The notes: generated from the sequence alone by a model not told the origin. A stretch of 64,000 bases of DNA from Garcia nutans (GCA_947685225.1 CANTUV010000062.1:14652501-14716500), one strand, 5' to 3'; positions 22,135 through 34,258 are shown, counted from the stretch's first letter. Translations and numbers: made by a program.

Positions 22135-22426
22135 TCTGCCTGTGTCAGCCACTGCCCCTTTCTCCTTCAATTTGTTTCCTTGCTTGTTTTAACCTAACAC
22201 AAAACTCAAAACAAACTTTAAACAACAAATAAATAGACAATAACCAACAAAACATAAACACAATACTAAAAACTAAATCGAAAACAACATAAACACTGAA
22301 AGAACTAACACTACCAAAATTAATGAAAACACTAAACAAGCCAATTAAAACTAACAAAATACCTAAAGAAAACAATAATTATCATACTAAACAAGACACA
22401 AATCTATAACAAAAACTAATAAAACA

Positions 22427-22431
22427 GTTAC
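22427..22431. other. Target site duplication GTTAC, right copy
   Basis: Exact copy of 10046-10050. Copia-1 gag resumes immediately to the right. Confidence 0.95.
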
Positions 22432-23589
22432 CTCATTTAAAGCTTCTTATTCCTCTTATATGGCCATGAGGCAAAGATTTGTACTTCTATGTTCTTCATC
22501 TTCCTCACTTGAAGCATCATCTTCCCATATGGCTTTGAGAGATTTTTTTTCTTATCCTTATTCCGTTTTTCTTGTTCTTCATTTTGGGACACTCACTCTT
22601 GATGTGGCCTTGCTTCCCACATTCAAAGCACTTCACTTCACTTTTCTTTTCTTTATCTTTTGAAGAAAGGTTAGGAATTGAGCCCTTCTTAACATAGTAC
22701 TTCTCTTTCTTCTTCCTCCTCATGATAACTTTCATAACTCTTTTTGAAAGAAGAGCAACTTCTTTATCTTCATCTTCATCTTCACTTTCACTCTCACTAG
22801 AGTTTTCACTCTCTTTGGAGGCTTTAAGTGAATTCCCTTCTTTGTATCTCTCTCACTCTTTTCATCTTTCTTCTCAATGGTCATCTCATAGGTGAGAAGC
22901 TTTCCTACAAGCTCATCTGTTCTAAGCTTGCTTATATCATGAGCTTCTTCAATTGAAGACACCTTGGACTCAAAGATCTTCTTAGATTGTGCTCTTAATG
23001 CTCTTAGGATCTTACTATTGACATCTTCTTGAGCATATGCCTTTCCATATTTCTTGAGATTATTGACAATTACCAACAATCAATTTGTCAAGTTAGTGAC
23101 ATTTTCATTTGGCTTCATCTTGAATAGCTCATACTTATGCACAAGCATTTTGATCTTGGTGAATCTCACTTGAGTAGTACCCTTATGATAGTTCTCCAAG
23201 GTTTTCCAAATATCATATCCACTTGTATTGTATTGGACTCTTCTAACTTCTTCTCTTGACATTGAGTTCAACAAGATGGAGCTAGCTCAATTATTTTTAT
23301 AAAGAGCTTTTTCTTGCACATCCGTCCTTCGTTCTCTAGGAAGAGGCTCTTGAACACCATCAACCTCGTAAGTAGGAGGTTTCCACTCATTTTGAACAAT
23401 TTTCCATAGCTCAATTCCCTTATTATATAGAAATAAGTATATTTTGTTTTTCCAATATGAATAATCGGTTCCATCAAAGTAAGGTGTAAAATAGGAACTG
23501 AGATATCCTTGAGAGGGAGCATTGGAAGTGAAAGTAGAAGATGATGTGGGAGGATGAGTGGTTGTCATCTTGGATAAAAAATTATACAA
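22432..23589 (-). pseudogene. Copia-1 gag N-terminal part
   Basis: The start at 23589 (MYNFLSKMTTT...) or the second Met is followed by the Copia gag domain: FDGTDYSYWKNKIYLFL and WKIVQNEWKPP, SGYDIWKTLENYHKGTTQV, KMKPNENV. A CCHC knuckle CFECGKQGHIKSEC sits at about 22597-22640. Broken into at least four frames (near 23280, 23080, 22735 and 22517). The gene continues at 10045 beyond the Athila-1 insertion. Confidence 0.85.
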
Positions 23590-23611
23590 TTAAGCTTCAT
23601 AAAATTTGAAG

Positions 23612-23623
23612 GCTTTGATACCA
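23612..23623 (-). other. Copia-1 primer binding site, initiator tRNA-Met type
   Basis: The minus strand reads TGGTATCAAAGC, close to the TGGTATCAGAGC complementary to initiator tRNA-Met, just inside the 5' LTR. Confidence 0.7.
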
Positions 23624-23628
23624 ATTAT

Positions 23629-25049
23629 TGGTCCACTTGACATCCAAGACGGGGGTAAATTGGTTGATTTGGAAATTTAGGAAAAATTAAAAATTAAATA
23701 AATAAGAAAGAGTAGAAAATGAGAGATTGAACACAAGCAGGTTATAGTGTTTTGCATTCCTTAATCCTACATCAACTTTCTCTACAACTTGTTGAGGTTC
23801 CACTAACTTTGAGTTTTTACAAGCTTAACTCTAACTTGGTGTTTTAGCAAAGCCACACCAAACTTTTGCAAAGATTTAAGTTACCTCTAGAACCAACAAG
23901 AGTTTTTCCTTGGCTCACTCTCTAACCAACTCGCAATTATAAGTGTTTAAGATCACACATCGAACACTCAAGAGTAATGAATGAAAAATTAATACAAAGA
24001 AAGTTGTGAAGTAAAATTGCAAGAGTTTGGCTACAATAATTGCAAAAGGATGATCATAAATGCATGTTGGTGAGGTATTTATAGACTCATTAACTCAAGA
24101 GAGTCAATAGAGCCATGGGCTAGCAGATTCAAGTTTAACCAACCTAAGTACCATGCATTTAATATTTGTCAAAGGGCTTTCTCAGTGCAAAGGCCTTTGG
24201 TCCGGTCAGGAATCGACTGGTCTAGTTGACTTACTTCAAGCCCAATCAAACTTTATGCTTCTATGTCTAAAGAATCTCCAACGGCTAGTACACATGGTGA
24301 TCTTTAATAGGGCATAAAGATAACGGTAATATTTGACTTGGCAAACATGAATGGTCCGATCATACCAGAGGCTAGCCCGGTTGGACTTCTCTTGGTACAA
24401 TGAAAAAATTGAGCATACCCCAAGCCATGAAACTCTCTAAAAGTTTCAAGAATTTTTCTTCACATCGAGATCAGGTCATACTACACCTTGGTCCAGTAGG
24501 ACTATAACATTCCATTAAGAAAGTGAGAGTACTTTAGGTCGTGAAACTCTCTGGATGTTTTCTCTAAAATTTTGATTGAAGTCCAGTCAGACTTCAAAGT
24601 GGTCAGAGAGGGACATTGTTAGTATGGTGAAATCCTAAGAGTACCATTGCCTATGAACTTTTATGTGTAAATTTGATTGAAACTTTAGCCTATGGTAAAA
24701 TCAGACTTCTTAGGGGTCCGAGCGGGAAATTGGCAATTTCTCCAAAAATGAGTTTCCTGCAAAATGTAACTTAATACAATTTTTAGTACTATTTAATGTG
24801 ATTGTCTAATATTAAAATAGAGTAGATTAAGCCAATGGTTTGGCTAACAAAGATTTTAATCATCATTGACACTCAAGTAAACTAATTAAGAAGAATAATT
24901 AGCATATAATTAGCAAAAGTTAAAATGAGGAAGATAGAATTAGCATAGAATTACAAGATTTTAGAATTACTATTGTAAGATAAAATGTAATATGTATTTA
25001 CACACCTAAACTTCAATTGAGAAACTAAAATGAAATACAAATTGAAACA
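23629..25049 (-). repeat. Copia-1 5' LTR
   Basis: Left edge TGGTCCACTTGAC beside the primer site. The right edge is placed at ATTGAAACA (25049) by analogy with TTGAAACA of the other LTR, giving a similar length (1421 versus about 1455 bp). Divergence from the 3' LTR is large, with many indels, so the right edge is uncertain. Confidence 0.65.
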
Positions 25050-25153
25050 CTAAACTAAAGATAGTTATATTACTACTTCAATCATTTGTCTTATATATGT
25101 AACTAATTAGATAATATAAATTATAATCACTTGTGATTTGAAACATAATCATC

Positions 25154-26526
25154 TCACATTGCAGTAGTAATATTATCCCTTAATGCAGCACCTAATCTAG
25201 CATCTTCATCATCTATTTCTCTAAATTCATATTGTGCTTCCACTTCCTCTCTATTTAAAAAATTTTGAATCTATTGTAACAATCAAACTCTCATCTGGGT
25301 CTATAATCATCAAGAAATTATAAAGAATAGAGCATGCTAATACAATCTCACATTGAACATCAAATGAATATGTCTTTTCATTTGAACTTCCAATAATTGG
25401 GAATCTTTTCATTAAAACTCCAAATTCCCTTTTAACTACATTACGTGATGGAGCATGGTGTAAATTAAATAACTCTTGAGCATTTTGAGGACCTTAAGTC
25501 GAATATTCTTTCAAATGATAACATATGCTTTTATAAGGTCCAATCAATACACTCTTAAGAATAAATCCCGCCTAAACAAGGTAATACTTCCTAAAATCCA
25601 TCAAATTGGTTAATTTTAGTTTATTATATTCCATATATAAAATAATTTGTAAATTTAAAAGGCTAGAAGCCTAAATTAACCTATTAAAATTTTTAAATTA
25701 TCTTCCCTAGTTAGCACATTTTTTATAATTCTTGAATCAGATGCTAATCCTTTCCATCCAAGCAAAACATAAGTAAACTTTAAATTAAATGAACATGTAG
25801 CAATAACATTTTGTATTAGTTATTCCTATCTATCATGACATCTAGGTGCATCTGCTTTTAACACCTTAACTCAGATATGAGTTCCATCAAGTGCACCAAT
25901 GCAATCCTAAAATAAGTTTAATATCAATACCAAATATAACTACCTTATAATCATATCCAATGGAGATCGTATTTACCTTAAAACATGGAAAAATCTATTG
26001 TTGTTGACAATTTTTGAAGGTACTTTAGAACCATCATGTTGTTTTAGATATACATCTTCAAGTGATATCATAGCACATATCACTGAATGAAATTGTCTAC
26101 ATAATGTCTCAATAGAATGACAAAAAAAGACAGCCATTACGTAAAGTTTGAAATTATGTGAGATAATGATAAGAAATATGGCAGCATTTTCTTCAAGTGA
26201 TCAATGGACACTATCTTTAAGAAGACTATTATTTCAAAGTTCTATACAAATAAATAGGGATGCATCTGGTCCTATACGAATGAGATTGTGACAATTGATA
26301 CTATGATTTTTTAGATGATGTATTACTTCTTGTTGAACTTATTCCCTTTCTTGATTTAATAAGTTTTTTCTCCATGATGGATTGAGGAATAAAACATGGA
26401 AGGCTAAGAGCATATACAAACATGGTATATTGCTTGAATGACAACCACTCACCTTTTTTTATCCCATTCAATCCACTTATCTTCTAACTTATCTTCTTCA
26501 AGGTCTTGAAAATCTAAATTATCCAT
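25154..26526 (-). pseudogene. PIF/Harbinger DDE transposase pseudogene
   Basis: Reading left from the likely ATG at 26526 (MDNLDFQDLEEDK...) one meets IRIGPDAF-like, ETLCRQFH-like, DCIGALDGTH (first catalytic D; about 25890), WKGLASDSRI-like (second D; about 25745), SICYHLKEYS, NAQELFNLHHAPSRNVV, FGVLMKRFPIIGS and the C-terminal DARLGAALRDNIT ending in a TGA at 25154. These blocks in this order are those of plant HARBI1/PIF transposases. An interruption between ...FFHVLR and the DCIGALDGTH block (about 25900-25980) may be an intron. At least one frameshift (near 25268) and stops break the frame, and the position where relatives have the third acidic residue (N-x-I-E-R-x-FG) reads Lys. Terminal inverted repeats were not found. 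Confidence 0.75.
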
Positions 26527-28077
26527 GTTTTACTCCATTTCTCAACATATAAGTCTATTGATAACTATAATAAAAACTATCTTAAAATTTTTATGTTGCT
26601 GATTTATAATTCAAAATTAACATAGAAAATAAAAATTAAGGAATAAAAATTATCAACACTATTATGAATTTAGAAAATACAAAGTAAAATGACAAGGGTG
26701 GAAGAAAGCTCAAAATACTCAAATAAATGAAATTAAAATGAAATGAATTATTAGTAGTCAAAAATCTATTAAAATTGCTAAATAAAATATTGGTTAAATT
26801 TATCAGTAGGAATGGACAAGATAATATTAACATGATAGGAGAAACGCCAAAGGTTTTCTAGGTATTTGGATGAAGATGAATTCATCTATTTCTATCTAAG
26901 TGCAGAGATTTTTTTTAGATAGTCTTAATTTGTAATTTTGGATAAAAATTTGTATTCATATTTATGTAAGAAGTTCACTTGCATTAGTAACTCTATTTGA
27001 GTTAGGTAAGAGGTAAGGTCATGTTTGATCGGTAAAGAAGACTAAGTCCTATTATCAATATCTTTTTTTGTATCATTTTTTCTTATAACTAGAACTGTAT
27101 AAACTTTAAAAGAAAAGAAAAATTAATGGATGGGGCTACCTTAAGAGGTTCAGTTTACATAATATGTATTATTGCGCCTATGTTTATATGTGTGAGGTCT
27201 TGCACAAGCATCAAATTCGGCCAGCTATGAGTGGTGCCAAAATGCTCATTTGGGTTTGAACTCACACAACACCACCGCGTACATCTTTGCTCAGTTTAGT
27301 AAGCACGGGTTTAAAATTATATTTTATTTTAAGAGTGTTTGTTTCTTTTGCTTTTAAAAAGAACATTCTCCATTAAAAAAAATAGATGATGGCTTTGTTT
27401 TGAAACCTTGATTAGAGAGTTGCCATCTTAATTTATTTATTTTGGGAAATTTTAAGGAAAAATCCATTTTGCTTGACTCCATAAAAAATTTTTAATTTTC
27501 ACCCAATAGGCACTAGTCTGAAACCAATCAAATGAGTCTCGAGCTAGGTTTTCAAGTAAATTTTAAGTAAAATAAAATTCCTCTTTAAATAAACTTTAAA
27601 TTTTGGAAATTTTAATTTTTGTGAATGATAATTAAAACATGAATGATAGACAATAAATTATGCACGAGCAATAATAAGATGACATCCATTCAAAGTGATT
27701 AAGAAAAGCAATTAAATTACAGCCCCAAAAAAATAATACAAATGGGAGCTTTAACTCTAGCCTTATAGTTATTAGGTTAATCACAAATCCCTAAAAAGAT
27801 TAAAATAATAAAAATGAAAAATAAATAATAAAATGAAAATAAATAATAAGAGAAAGAAGAAAAATTATTTTTGTGGCTTTTAGGTATGTCCATCACTTAA
27901 AGTGAAATTCCAAAATGTGCATACATATCCCTTTGAATGGGTATCAAGGTCTTTAGTAGTTCGTGCTTTTGATTACAAAGGACTTAGTTTAATTTAGGTT
28001 TGTTGCATTTACTAAATTGAAAAAGATGTGTTTAAGAGTTGCCTTTAGAGATTTCATCTTTGTTTGCAAGACTTTAG
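26527..28077. other. AT-rich noncoding stretch
   Basis: About 1.5 kb between the Harbinger remnant and the tandem repeat beside the Tekay LTR. The first part could be the 5' flank of the Harbinger element. No conserved domain, LTR edge or inverted repeat could be identified. Confidence 0.5.
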
Positions 28078-28233
28078 GCTTGATGGAAGGCTTGGACCTT
28101 AACTTGAGCTTGAAATGAGGGTTGGGTCTTGATAGAAGGCTTGGGCCTTGACTTAGGCTTAAAAGGAGGCTTGGGCCTTAACTTGAGCTTGGTGGAAGGC
28201 TTGAGCCTTAACTTGAGCTTAGTGGAAGGCTTG
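28078..28233. repeat. Tandem repeat of about 30 bp, about five copies
   Basis: Variants of GGAAGGCTTGGGCCTTAACTTGAGCTT follow each other head to tail up to the edge of the LTR at 28234. The last copy ends in GGCTTG exactly where the LTR begins, so the element may have inserted in the array. Confidence 0.8.
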
Positions 28234-30044
28234 TGTAATACCCTAGATGGAATACAAGTCTAGTAGCCTAAATATTATGCAAATTAAATGAATAAAATGA
28301 GGGAAAATATTTACTGAAAAAATTTTTCAATGTGCCAAGGTGATAGAAATAAAAACCCTACAATTCACAATGATCATGAACTAAACCAACCAACTGTAAG
28401 TTGTACAATAATTAACTTCATTTGTATAAAAATGTTAGAAAAACAAAGTAACCTACTACAGTGATGAAGGAACCTTTGAAATGCAATGAAGTAAAATTTT
28501 ACAAGGCACTTAAGTGATGGAAATGAAAATTCTAAAACACCTTAGCAAAGGTAACTTGTATTCATAAACACCTTAGAGCATTCTACTTAACATGCACCAT
28601 AACCTAATTAAAAATACCTTAACCTAATAACATACACTAAAACCATATTAAATAAACTAAAATTGAAAACTAGAAGTGAAAATAATTCCAAAGAAATCAA
28701 TTACGAGTGTTAGTAGCAAGTTGGAATGTGAAATTACTAAAAAGGGCTCCAAACTTACTAAAAGAACCTAATGGATTATTGGGGGATAAAATGGTAAATT
28801 CACATGCTTGATTCTTTGCCAAATTTCTATCCAACCAATCAGGTGACTCACCTCCTTTCAAAAGGAAGTGAGCTTGGACAACTCATGCTTAAAAGAGGAG
28901 AACAATTTAGACTTCTCATCTTCTTTCTTCTTTTTACCAAAACATCTCCCTTTTTCTCAAGATTTTCTCTCTTTATCCATTAGCCATGACCCATTACTAA
29001 GCCTATTTCTTGTGTCTATAAATGTTCCAAAGTAAAAAAATTAAGCAACAAAGTGATATAAAACGAAAGAAGGCAAGGGAACTTCTAAAGGTAAGAAATC
29101 TGAAAATTCTATATCTTGATTTTTCAATTTTGTTTCCCTTGTTTCAAATCTCTAAATTATTGAATTAAAATTAGAAATTATCATTTATACATGTTAATCA
29201 ACTATTTAGGATGCTGAAAATTGGTTTGGATTGAAATAAATTGAAAGGGGGAAAGCTAGAAACTATAATCCCCAAATCTGCCCCAAATTTTTCTATTGTA
29301 TTTATTTCTTTCAATATGAAAATGATATTTGAAATTCATAAAAATTTATATAAATGTGCATTTAATGTTGGGAAGACTTTGGTAAAAGGGTAAGTCAAAA
29401 TGATGAGCAAAAATGAGTGAGCAACTAAGTGAGTACAAGCTACTCATTGAAATAGCTTGAATGAACATCACTGAAAATTTTGCTACTGCATTTGAGTTAT
29501 TTACCTATATAAATGAACTTAGAAATTCATGAACATTTATAGAGAAGTCACTTAGGATGTTATAAAGACTCTAGTAAAAATTTAGGACAAATGAATTTAA
29601 GGAAATTATTGTGCAATTAAATGAATGCAAACTGCTCAAATGCTGGAAATGATGTGTTTGTTGACTTGTCTTGAGTTGAGCATACCAAAATGCATTTGAC
29701 CAGACCATTAACATAAGCATATAATAGATAAACATAAATTCTAACATGTTTATTTAATGTCCCTAAAGGTCCAAATGCTAATTTAATGTATAAGTAAATC
29801 AATTGACTTGAGAAAACCAATGTGTTTATATGTGCAGATTGTATGCATTTAAAACTCTCTTAATTGCATAGCCCCAATGTAATATACTTTTATAATATTT
29901 CAAACCATAAATACAAAATGAATTTGGGCACATATTAAAGTATTAAAACAGGGCATGGATGTCTTTGAAACAATTAAAGGAAGGATGACAAAGATAGTGA
30001 ATCATTAGTGTCCAAAATAGCCTCAAATGCAAACCAATGTGCGC

Positions 30045-30080
<36 letters not shown>

Positions 30081-30081
30081 A
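30045..30081. repeat. (TA)n microsatellite
   Basis: About 18 TA units with one phase break, inside the Tekay-like LTR. Confidence 0.9.
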
Positions 30082-30367
30082 ATGTAAAATGACATATGAT
30101 AACATGACCTAAACCCAACAAAATGATAACTTAATGTAACAATGTAAATTCGCCCTAAGATATATGAAATTTAGATAAGAAAGCTTATCAACTAATGAAG
30201 AAACCACCAAATCTCACTTCAATCCTTCAAAATTTGGTGTTTGGAGCAAAAATCATCCTTGGCCACTGTGAAAGTCGTGCTTGAGACAGAAGAGAAGGAG
30301 AAGATGATAACAAATATTTTTTTTAACTTTTTTTTCTTTTTTTTTTCTTTTCTCTCCACTCATATAT

Positions 30368-30407
30368 ATTAATTAATTAATTAATTAATTAATTAATTAA
30401 TTTTAAA
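30368..30407. repeat. (AATT)n microsatellite
   Basis: About nine tandem AATT units inside the Tekay-like LTR. Confidence 0.9.
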
Positions 30408-30661
30408 TATTAAGTTCTTATCCCCCATCCATTATTAATTTATTTTTGAATTTTTTTATACTTTTTAGGTTAATTACTATTTTACCATTCTTTTACTATT
30501 CAACTATTGACTTTTTTAACTCATGTTTGACTTTATATGTAATGTATATTTTTATTATATTTCTCATATATATTGATATTTTCTCACTTACAACACCTCA
30601 TTTAACTCTCCAACTTATTAATTTAATTTAATTTAATTTTTTTAAAATAACAGATGTTACA

Positions 30662-32784
30662 ACTCTCTCCTTCTTAAGTAATTTCGTCCTCGAAATTACC
30701 TGACATTAGCTCTGAAATAGTTGAGGATACTAGCTCTGCATCGTCTGCTCACTCTTCCATGTTGCCTCCTCGGTGAAATGGTTCCGCCAAAGAACTTTAA
30801 CTAATGGCACCTTTTTGTTTCTTAATTCTTTTACTTCCCGAATAAAATTGCCACTGGTTCCTCCTCATAAGTTGGATTTGAATTTACCTCGACAGACTCC
30901 ACTGACAACACGTGAGATGGATCCGATCTATACCTCTGAAGCATAGAGACATGGAAGACATTGTGGATCCTTTCCAATTCCAGTGGCAAAGCCAATCTGT
31001 AGGCCACATGCCCTACTCTCTTTGATATATCATACGGCCCAATGAATCGAGGACTTAATTTTTCTTTCCAACCAAATCTTAGAATCTTCTTCTAAGGAGA
31101 GACCATTAGGAATACTTTGTCCCCCACACTATATTCAATGTCTTTCCTCTTCATATCTAAATAAGACTTCTATCTGTCTGAAGCTGCTTTCAAATGATCC
31201 CGAATCACTTTAACTTTTTCCTTTGTTTCCTTAATCAAATCAGGACCTATTAACTTTCCTTATTCAACCTTATCCCAACATAAAGGTATCCTGCATTTTC
31301 TACCATACAAGGCCTCAAACGGTGAAATCCCAATGCTGGACTGGAAACTATTATTATAGGCAAACTCAATTAAGGGTATGTGTCTAACCCAACCCATAGT
31401 AAACTCGATGACATAGCTTCTCAACATATCTTCCAATAATTGTATCACTCTTTCAGATTACCCATCTATCTGTGGATGAAAGGTAGTACTAAAATGTAAT
31501 CGAGTACCTAATGCATCTTGCAAACTTCTCCAAAATCTAGATGTGAATCTAGGATCTCGGTCTGACACTAATGAAATTAGGACTCCATGCAATCTCACTA
31601 TCTCACTAATATACAGCTCAGCCAACCTATCAAGGGAGCAGTCCAACCTTACTGGAAGAAAGTGAGCTAATTTCGTCATCCTATCCACAATCACCCATAT
31701 TACATCATGTTTCTTCTAGGTCAAAGGAAGCCCTAAAATAAAATCCATAGTTATTCGCTCCCACTTCTATTGAGGTACTGATAAAGGCTACAACAACCCT
31801 GAAGAAACCTAATGTTCAGCCTTCACCCTCTGGCAAGTGAGACATCTAGAAACAAACTCTGCTATATCCCTTTTCATACCAGACAACCAATAATGCATCT
31901 TTAAATCCTGATACATCTTGGTACTTCTAGAGTACATAACATAAGTTGGCTGATGTGCTTCCACTAAAATCCTCTTCTTAAATCTACATCCTCAAAAACA
32001 CACAATTTGTCTCTGTACCACACACCACCATAATCTCTCATAAGAAAATCTCTACTCTCCCCCTTTTGGCAATCCTCCACAATCTTCTAGAGTTTCACAT
32101 CTGACTTTTACGCTTCATTCATCTGATCAATTAGTAATTGCCTCACCTGTAATTGAGCTATAAGAGCACCATCATTACAAACCTCAAATTTGGCATGCAA
32201 TGCTCTCAACCCAATTAGCAACACAAGAGCATAGGCAGTCAACCCTGCCACTAACTTTCAACTCAAGGAATCTGCAACTACATTTGCCTTGTCGGGGTGG
32301 TAATCAATCAGACAGTCATAATCCTTTATCAATTCTAACCACTATCTTTGCCAAAGATTCAATTCTTGCTGGACAACCAAATACTTCAAACTCTTATGAT
32401 TAGTGTAAATAAAACACTTCTCTCTATACAAGTGGTGTCTCTAAATCTTCAATATAAATACAATGGCTGCCAACTCAAAATCATGAGTCGGAGAGCTTAA
32501 CTTATGAGGCTTCAACTGCCTAGAAGCAAATTCAATAACTCTACCTTCCTGCACCAATACACAACCCAAACCACAATGTGACGCATCACTATATATCACA
32601 TATGGTTTCCCTTCTATAGGTAGAGTAAGAACCAGAGCTTGAGTCAACATATCTCTCAACTGCTTAAAACTCTCCTGACATTGATCAATCCACACAAATT
32701 TCACATCTTTCCAAAGTAGTCTGGTGAGTGGCGAAACTATCATGAAAAATCCTTTCACAAATCGATAATAATAACCAATCAATC
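30662..32784 (-). pseudogene. Tekay-like pol: RNase H, integrase, chromodomain-type tail
   Basis: Continues the RT interrupted at 44247. RNase H with YSDASHCGLGCVL and PTHDFELAAIVF (32441-32869 region). Integrase with VDRMTKLAHFLPV, SLVSDRDPRFTSRFW (second catalytic D) and HPQIDG followed by a stop where relatives read Gln (31458-31694), then FAYNNSFQSSIG and PFEALYGRKCRIPL (31260-31448). The C-terminal part has a GDKVFL block, SPRFIGPYDI, HNVFHVSMLQRY, then EEEPVAIL and WRNH-like residues of a group II-type chromodomain ending near 30680. Several stops and frameshifts. The chromodomain tail is what separates Tekay from Athila and Tat elements. Confidence 0.8.
32780..32784. other. Target site duplication CAATC, left copy
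   Basis: Precedes TGTGAGCG of the Tat-type LTR. The right copy at 44242-44246 is TAATC, one C-to-T change. Confidence 0.75.
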
Positions 32785-33499
32785 TGTGAGCGGGGATTTT
32801 CTCCCCCACTCCCATGTGGAATGGTTTTTGCGACTTCGGTACTATTAGGCTCAGGCTCTTAGAGAACACGGGACTAAATCCAGAGAAAATGGAGTCGCTA
32901 CTCGGACTGGCAGGGAAAAAAGGGGTGAATGACTCGATTTCTAAGGAATCCCAACCCCCTAATAGGTTTAGAAAGTTGGGTACATATAGGGAAGGTGAGA
33001 ATGGCCCAGCACCTCCATAACGCTCGGTTCATTGGAACCGGCCTCCTTTTCAGGTTTAAATATTAGTAAATTCTTAAGCATTATAATATCATCCATACTA
33101 CATACAAATTAAAATAAATAAAAATTCATTGTCTTGAATATCAAAGAAGGTTCAAACAAAAAAATAAAATGGGCACCCATACAAGATGGAAATATGGCCT
33201 TATAACCATGTCCATTGTCCAAAACTAAATAAAATAGGACACCTATCATTTGGTAGAAACATGTTCTTTACATTAATTCCAAAACTCAAAATAAATTAAA
33301 TTACATTTAACTAATGAGGTACCCATAAAGTAGAAACATACCTCTGATATTCTTAAAATCAAAATGATCAATATTAAAATAATTAGCCAAATAAATTAAA
33401 TAATTCAAACATTCATGATAATTAAAAGCAAATCATCCATTATAAACCAAAAAAATATAAATCATCACATATAATGAATTAAATAATCAAATCTAGGTC

Positions 33500-33710
33500 T
33501 TAATATCACATTGAACACTAGATATACAAAACTAGGGCTTATAGGATTTAAATCATGGTTCTAGGGTTTAATTAATAGGATTAGAGTTTTTAAAGGAAAA
33601 TTAGGGTTAAGAATTCTAAGTTAGGGTTTTAGGGTTTTGGAAAACATGATTAGGGGTTAAAATAAGATTTTAGGGTTTTAGGATGTCAATTAGGGTTAAA
33701 TACTTAAGGT
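33500..33710 (+). repeat. Telomere-like AGGGTTT cluster in the Tat-type LTR
   Basis: About eight copies of AGGGTT or AGGGTTTT (plant telomere unit TTTAGGG) occur in about 200 bp without strict periodicity. The matching patch in the other LTR is at about 43250-43400. Confidence 0.75.
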
Positions 33711-34138
33711 TCGGTTTCAATCTGAGACTCATGATTCCACTGCCATTGAATATTCAGCTACTGGATGTTGATTTTAATAAGCTAGTGTATGGGATTATAT
33801 TGATTCAGAGCATTGAAATTGTTGCAATTATAAATATATCTAATGATTACTGTGATATTAAACAAAATAATGTTAATAGACTAAATAATTACTATAAAAT
33901 TAGGGTTTAATAAATTCAAACCTTTTTTATTAGTTTCACCAATATTTTACGTTGATCCAAGCCTTCTGGCTGTACCAATATTAAGTCTTGGCTGAGTGAG
34001 ATGAAGATAGCAGCTACTGCCTTCCTACCGTGTATTGGTTTATGCTTAATTGGTGCTACTGCCCGATTTTAAGTGTTGCTTTATTTCTGTGTTAATTCCT
34101 CCTCTCATTGCTAATCCCTTCTCTCTGCTTTAATTGTC

Positions 34139-34146
34139 TATTTATA
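34139..34146 (-). promoter_or_regulatory. TATA-like box of the Tat-type 3' LTR
   Basis: Minus strand TATAAATA; the equivalent place in the 5' LTR (about 43851) reads ACAAATAG and has lost it. The assignment is by sequence only. Confidence 0.5.
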
Positions 34147-34258
34147 GGAAAATAATAATTTTCCCTCAAACCCTAATTTACTAATCCAAGGGTTATTCGA
34201 AGTCTAACTTGATTAGGAAATTAAAACTACTGGCTAAATTCTTTCTAAATTAGGATTG

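Larger units (their letters stand above)
10051..22426 (-). mobile_element. Athila-1: nearly intact Athila-type Gypsy retrotransposon
   Basis: 12,376-bp element on the minus strand with LTRs of 1678 bp (5', right) and 1712 bp (3', left), exact GTTAC target duplications, tRNA-Asp primer site, gag-protease-RT-RNase H-integrase, a third ORF downstream of pol and a purine tract. Order, primer type and third ORF place it in the Athila lineage of Ty3/Gypsy. Between the two LTRs I counted about 20 single-base differences plus one 34-bp deletion, so insertion was recent compared with its host Copia-1. Coding damage is slight: one stop and one frameshift in pol and one in-frame stop in the third ORF. 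A few repairs' worth of damage separates it from an autonomous element, so it may mark an active or recently active family. Confidence 0.95.
20749..22426 (-). repeat. Athila-1 5' LTR
   Basis: Begins TGTTGCGCTC and ends AATAAAACA, flanked on the right by GTTAC. It lacks the 34 bases found near 10262 in the other LTR; the deletion joins ACAAGAG to GGTTTGCAC and probably arose at a short AGG/GAG repeat. It carries its own hairpin array and TATA box. Confidence 0.95.
2102..25049 (-). mobile_element. Copia-1: SIRE-like Ty1/Copia retrotransposon, split by Athila-1
   Basis: Element on the minus strand. Order in its own orientation: 5' LTR (23629-25049), tRNA-Met-like primer site, gag with a CCHC knuckle, a coiled-coil tail, protease, integrase, reverse transcriptase, RNase H, an additional 3' ORF, purine tract and 3' LTR (2102-3556). 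Gag-PR-IN-RT order defines Copia; the long coiled-coil gag and the extra 3' ORF point to the SIRE/Maximus lineage. Removing the 12.4-kb Athila insertion leaves an internal region of about 7.7 kb, normal for this lineage. All reading frames are broken and the two LTRs align only patchily by eye, so it is old and inactive. Outer LTR edges are uncertain by a few bases and no convincing target duplication was found. Confidence 0.85.
28234..30661 (-). repeat. Tekay-like 3' LTR
   Basis: 2428 bp, bounded by TGTAATACCC on the left and by GATGTTACA on the right (minus strand TGTAACATC...GGGTATTACA). A purine-rich run (AGGAGAGAG on the minus strand, 30663-30671) precedes it. It contains a (TA)n tract at 30045-30081 and an (AATT)n tract at 30368-30407. 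No second full copy is present in the window. Confidence 0.7.

Noticed and set aside
33500..33710. Interstitial telomere
   Set aside because: The motifs are degenerate, irregularly spaced and located at the same place in both LTRs of one element, so they belong to the LTR and not to a telomere remnant.
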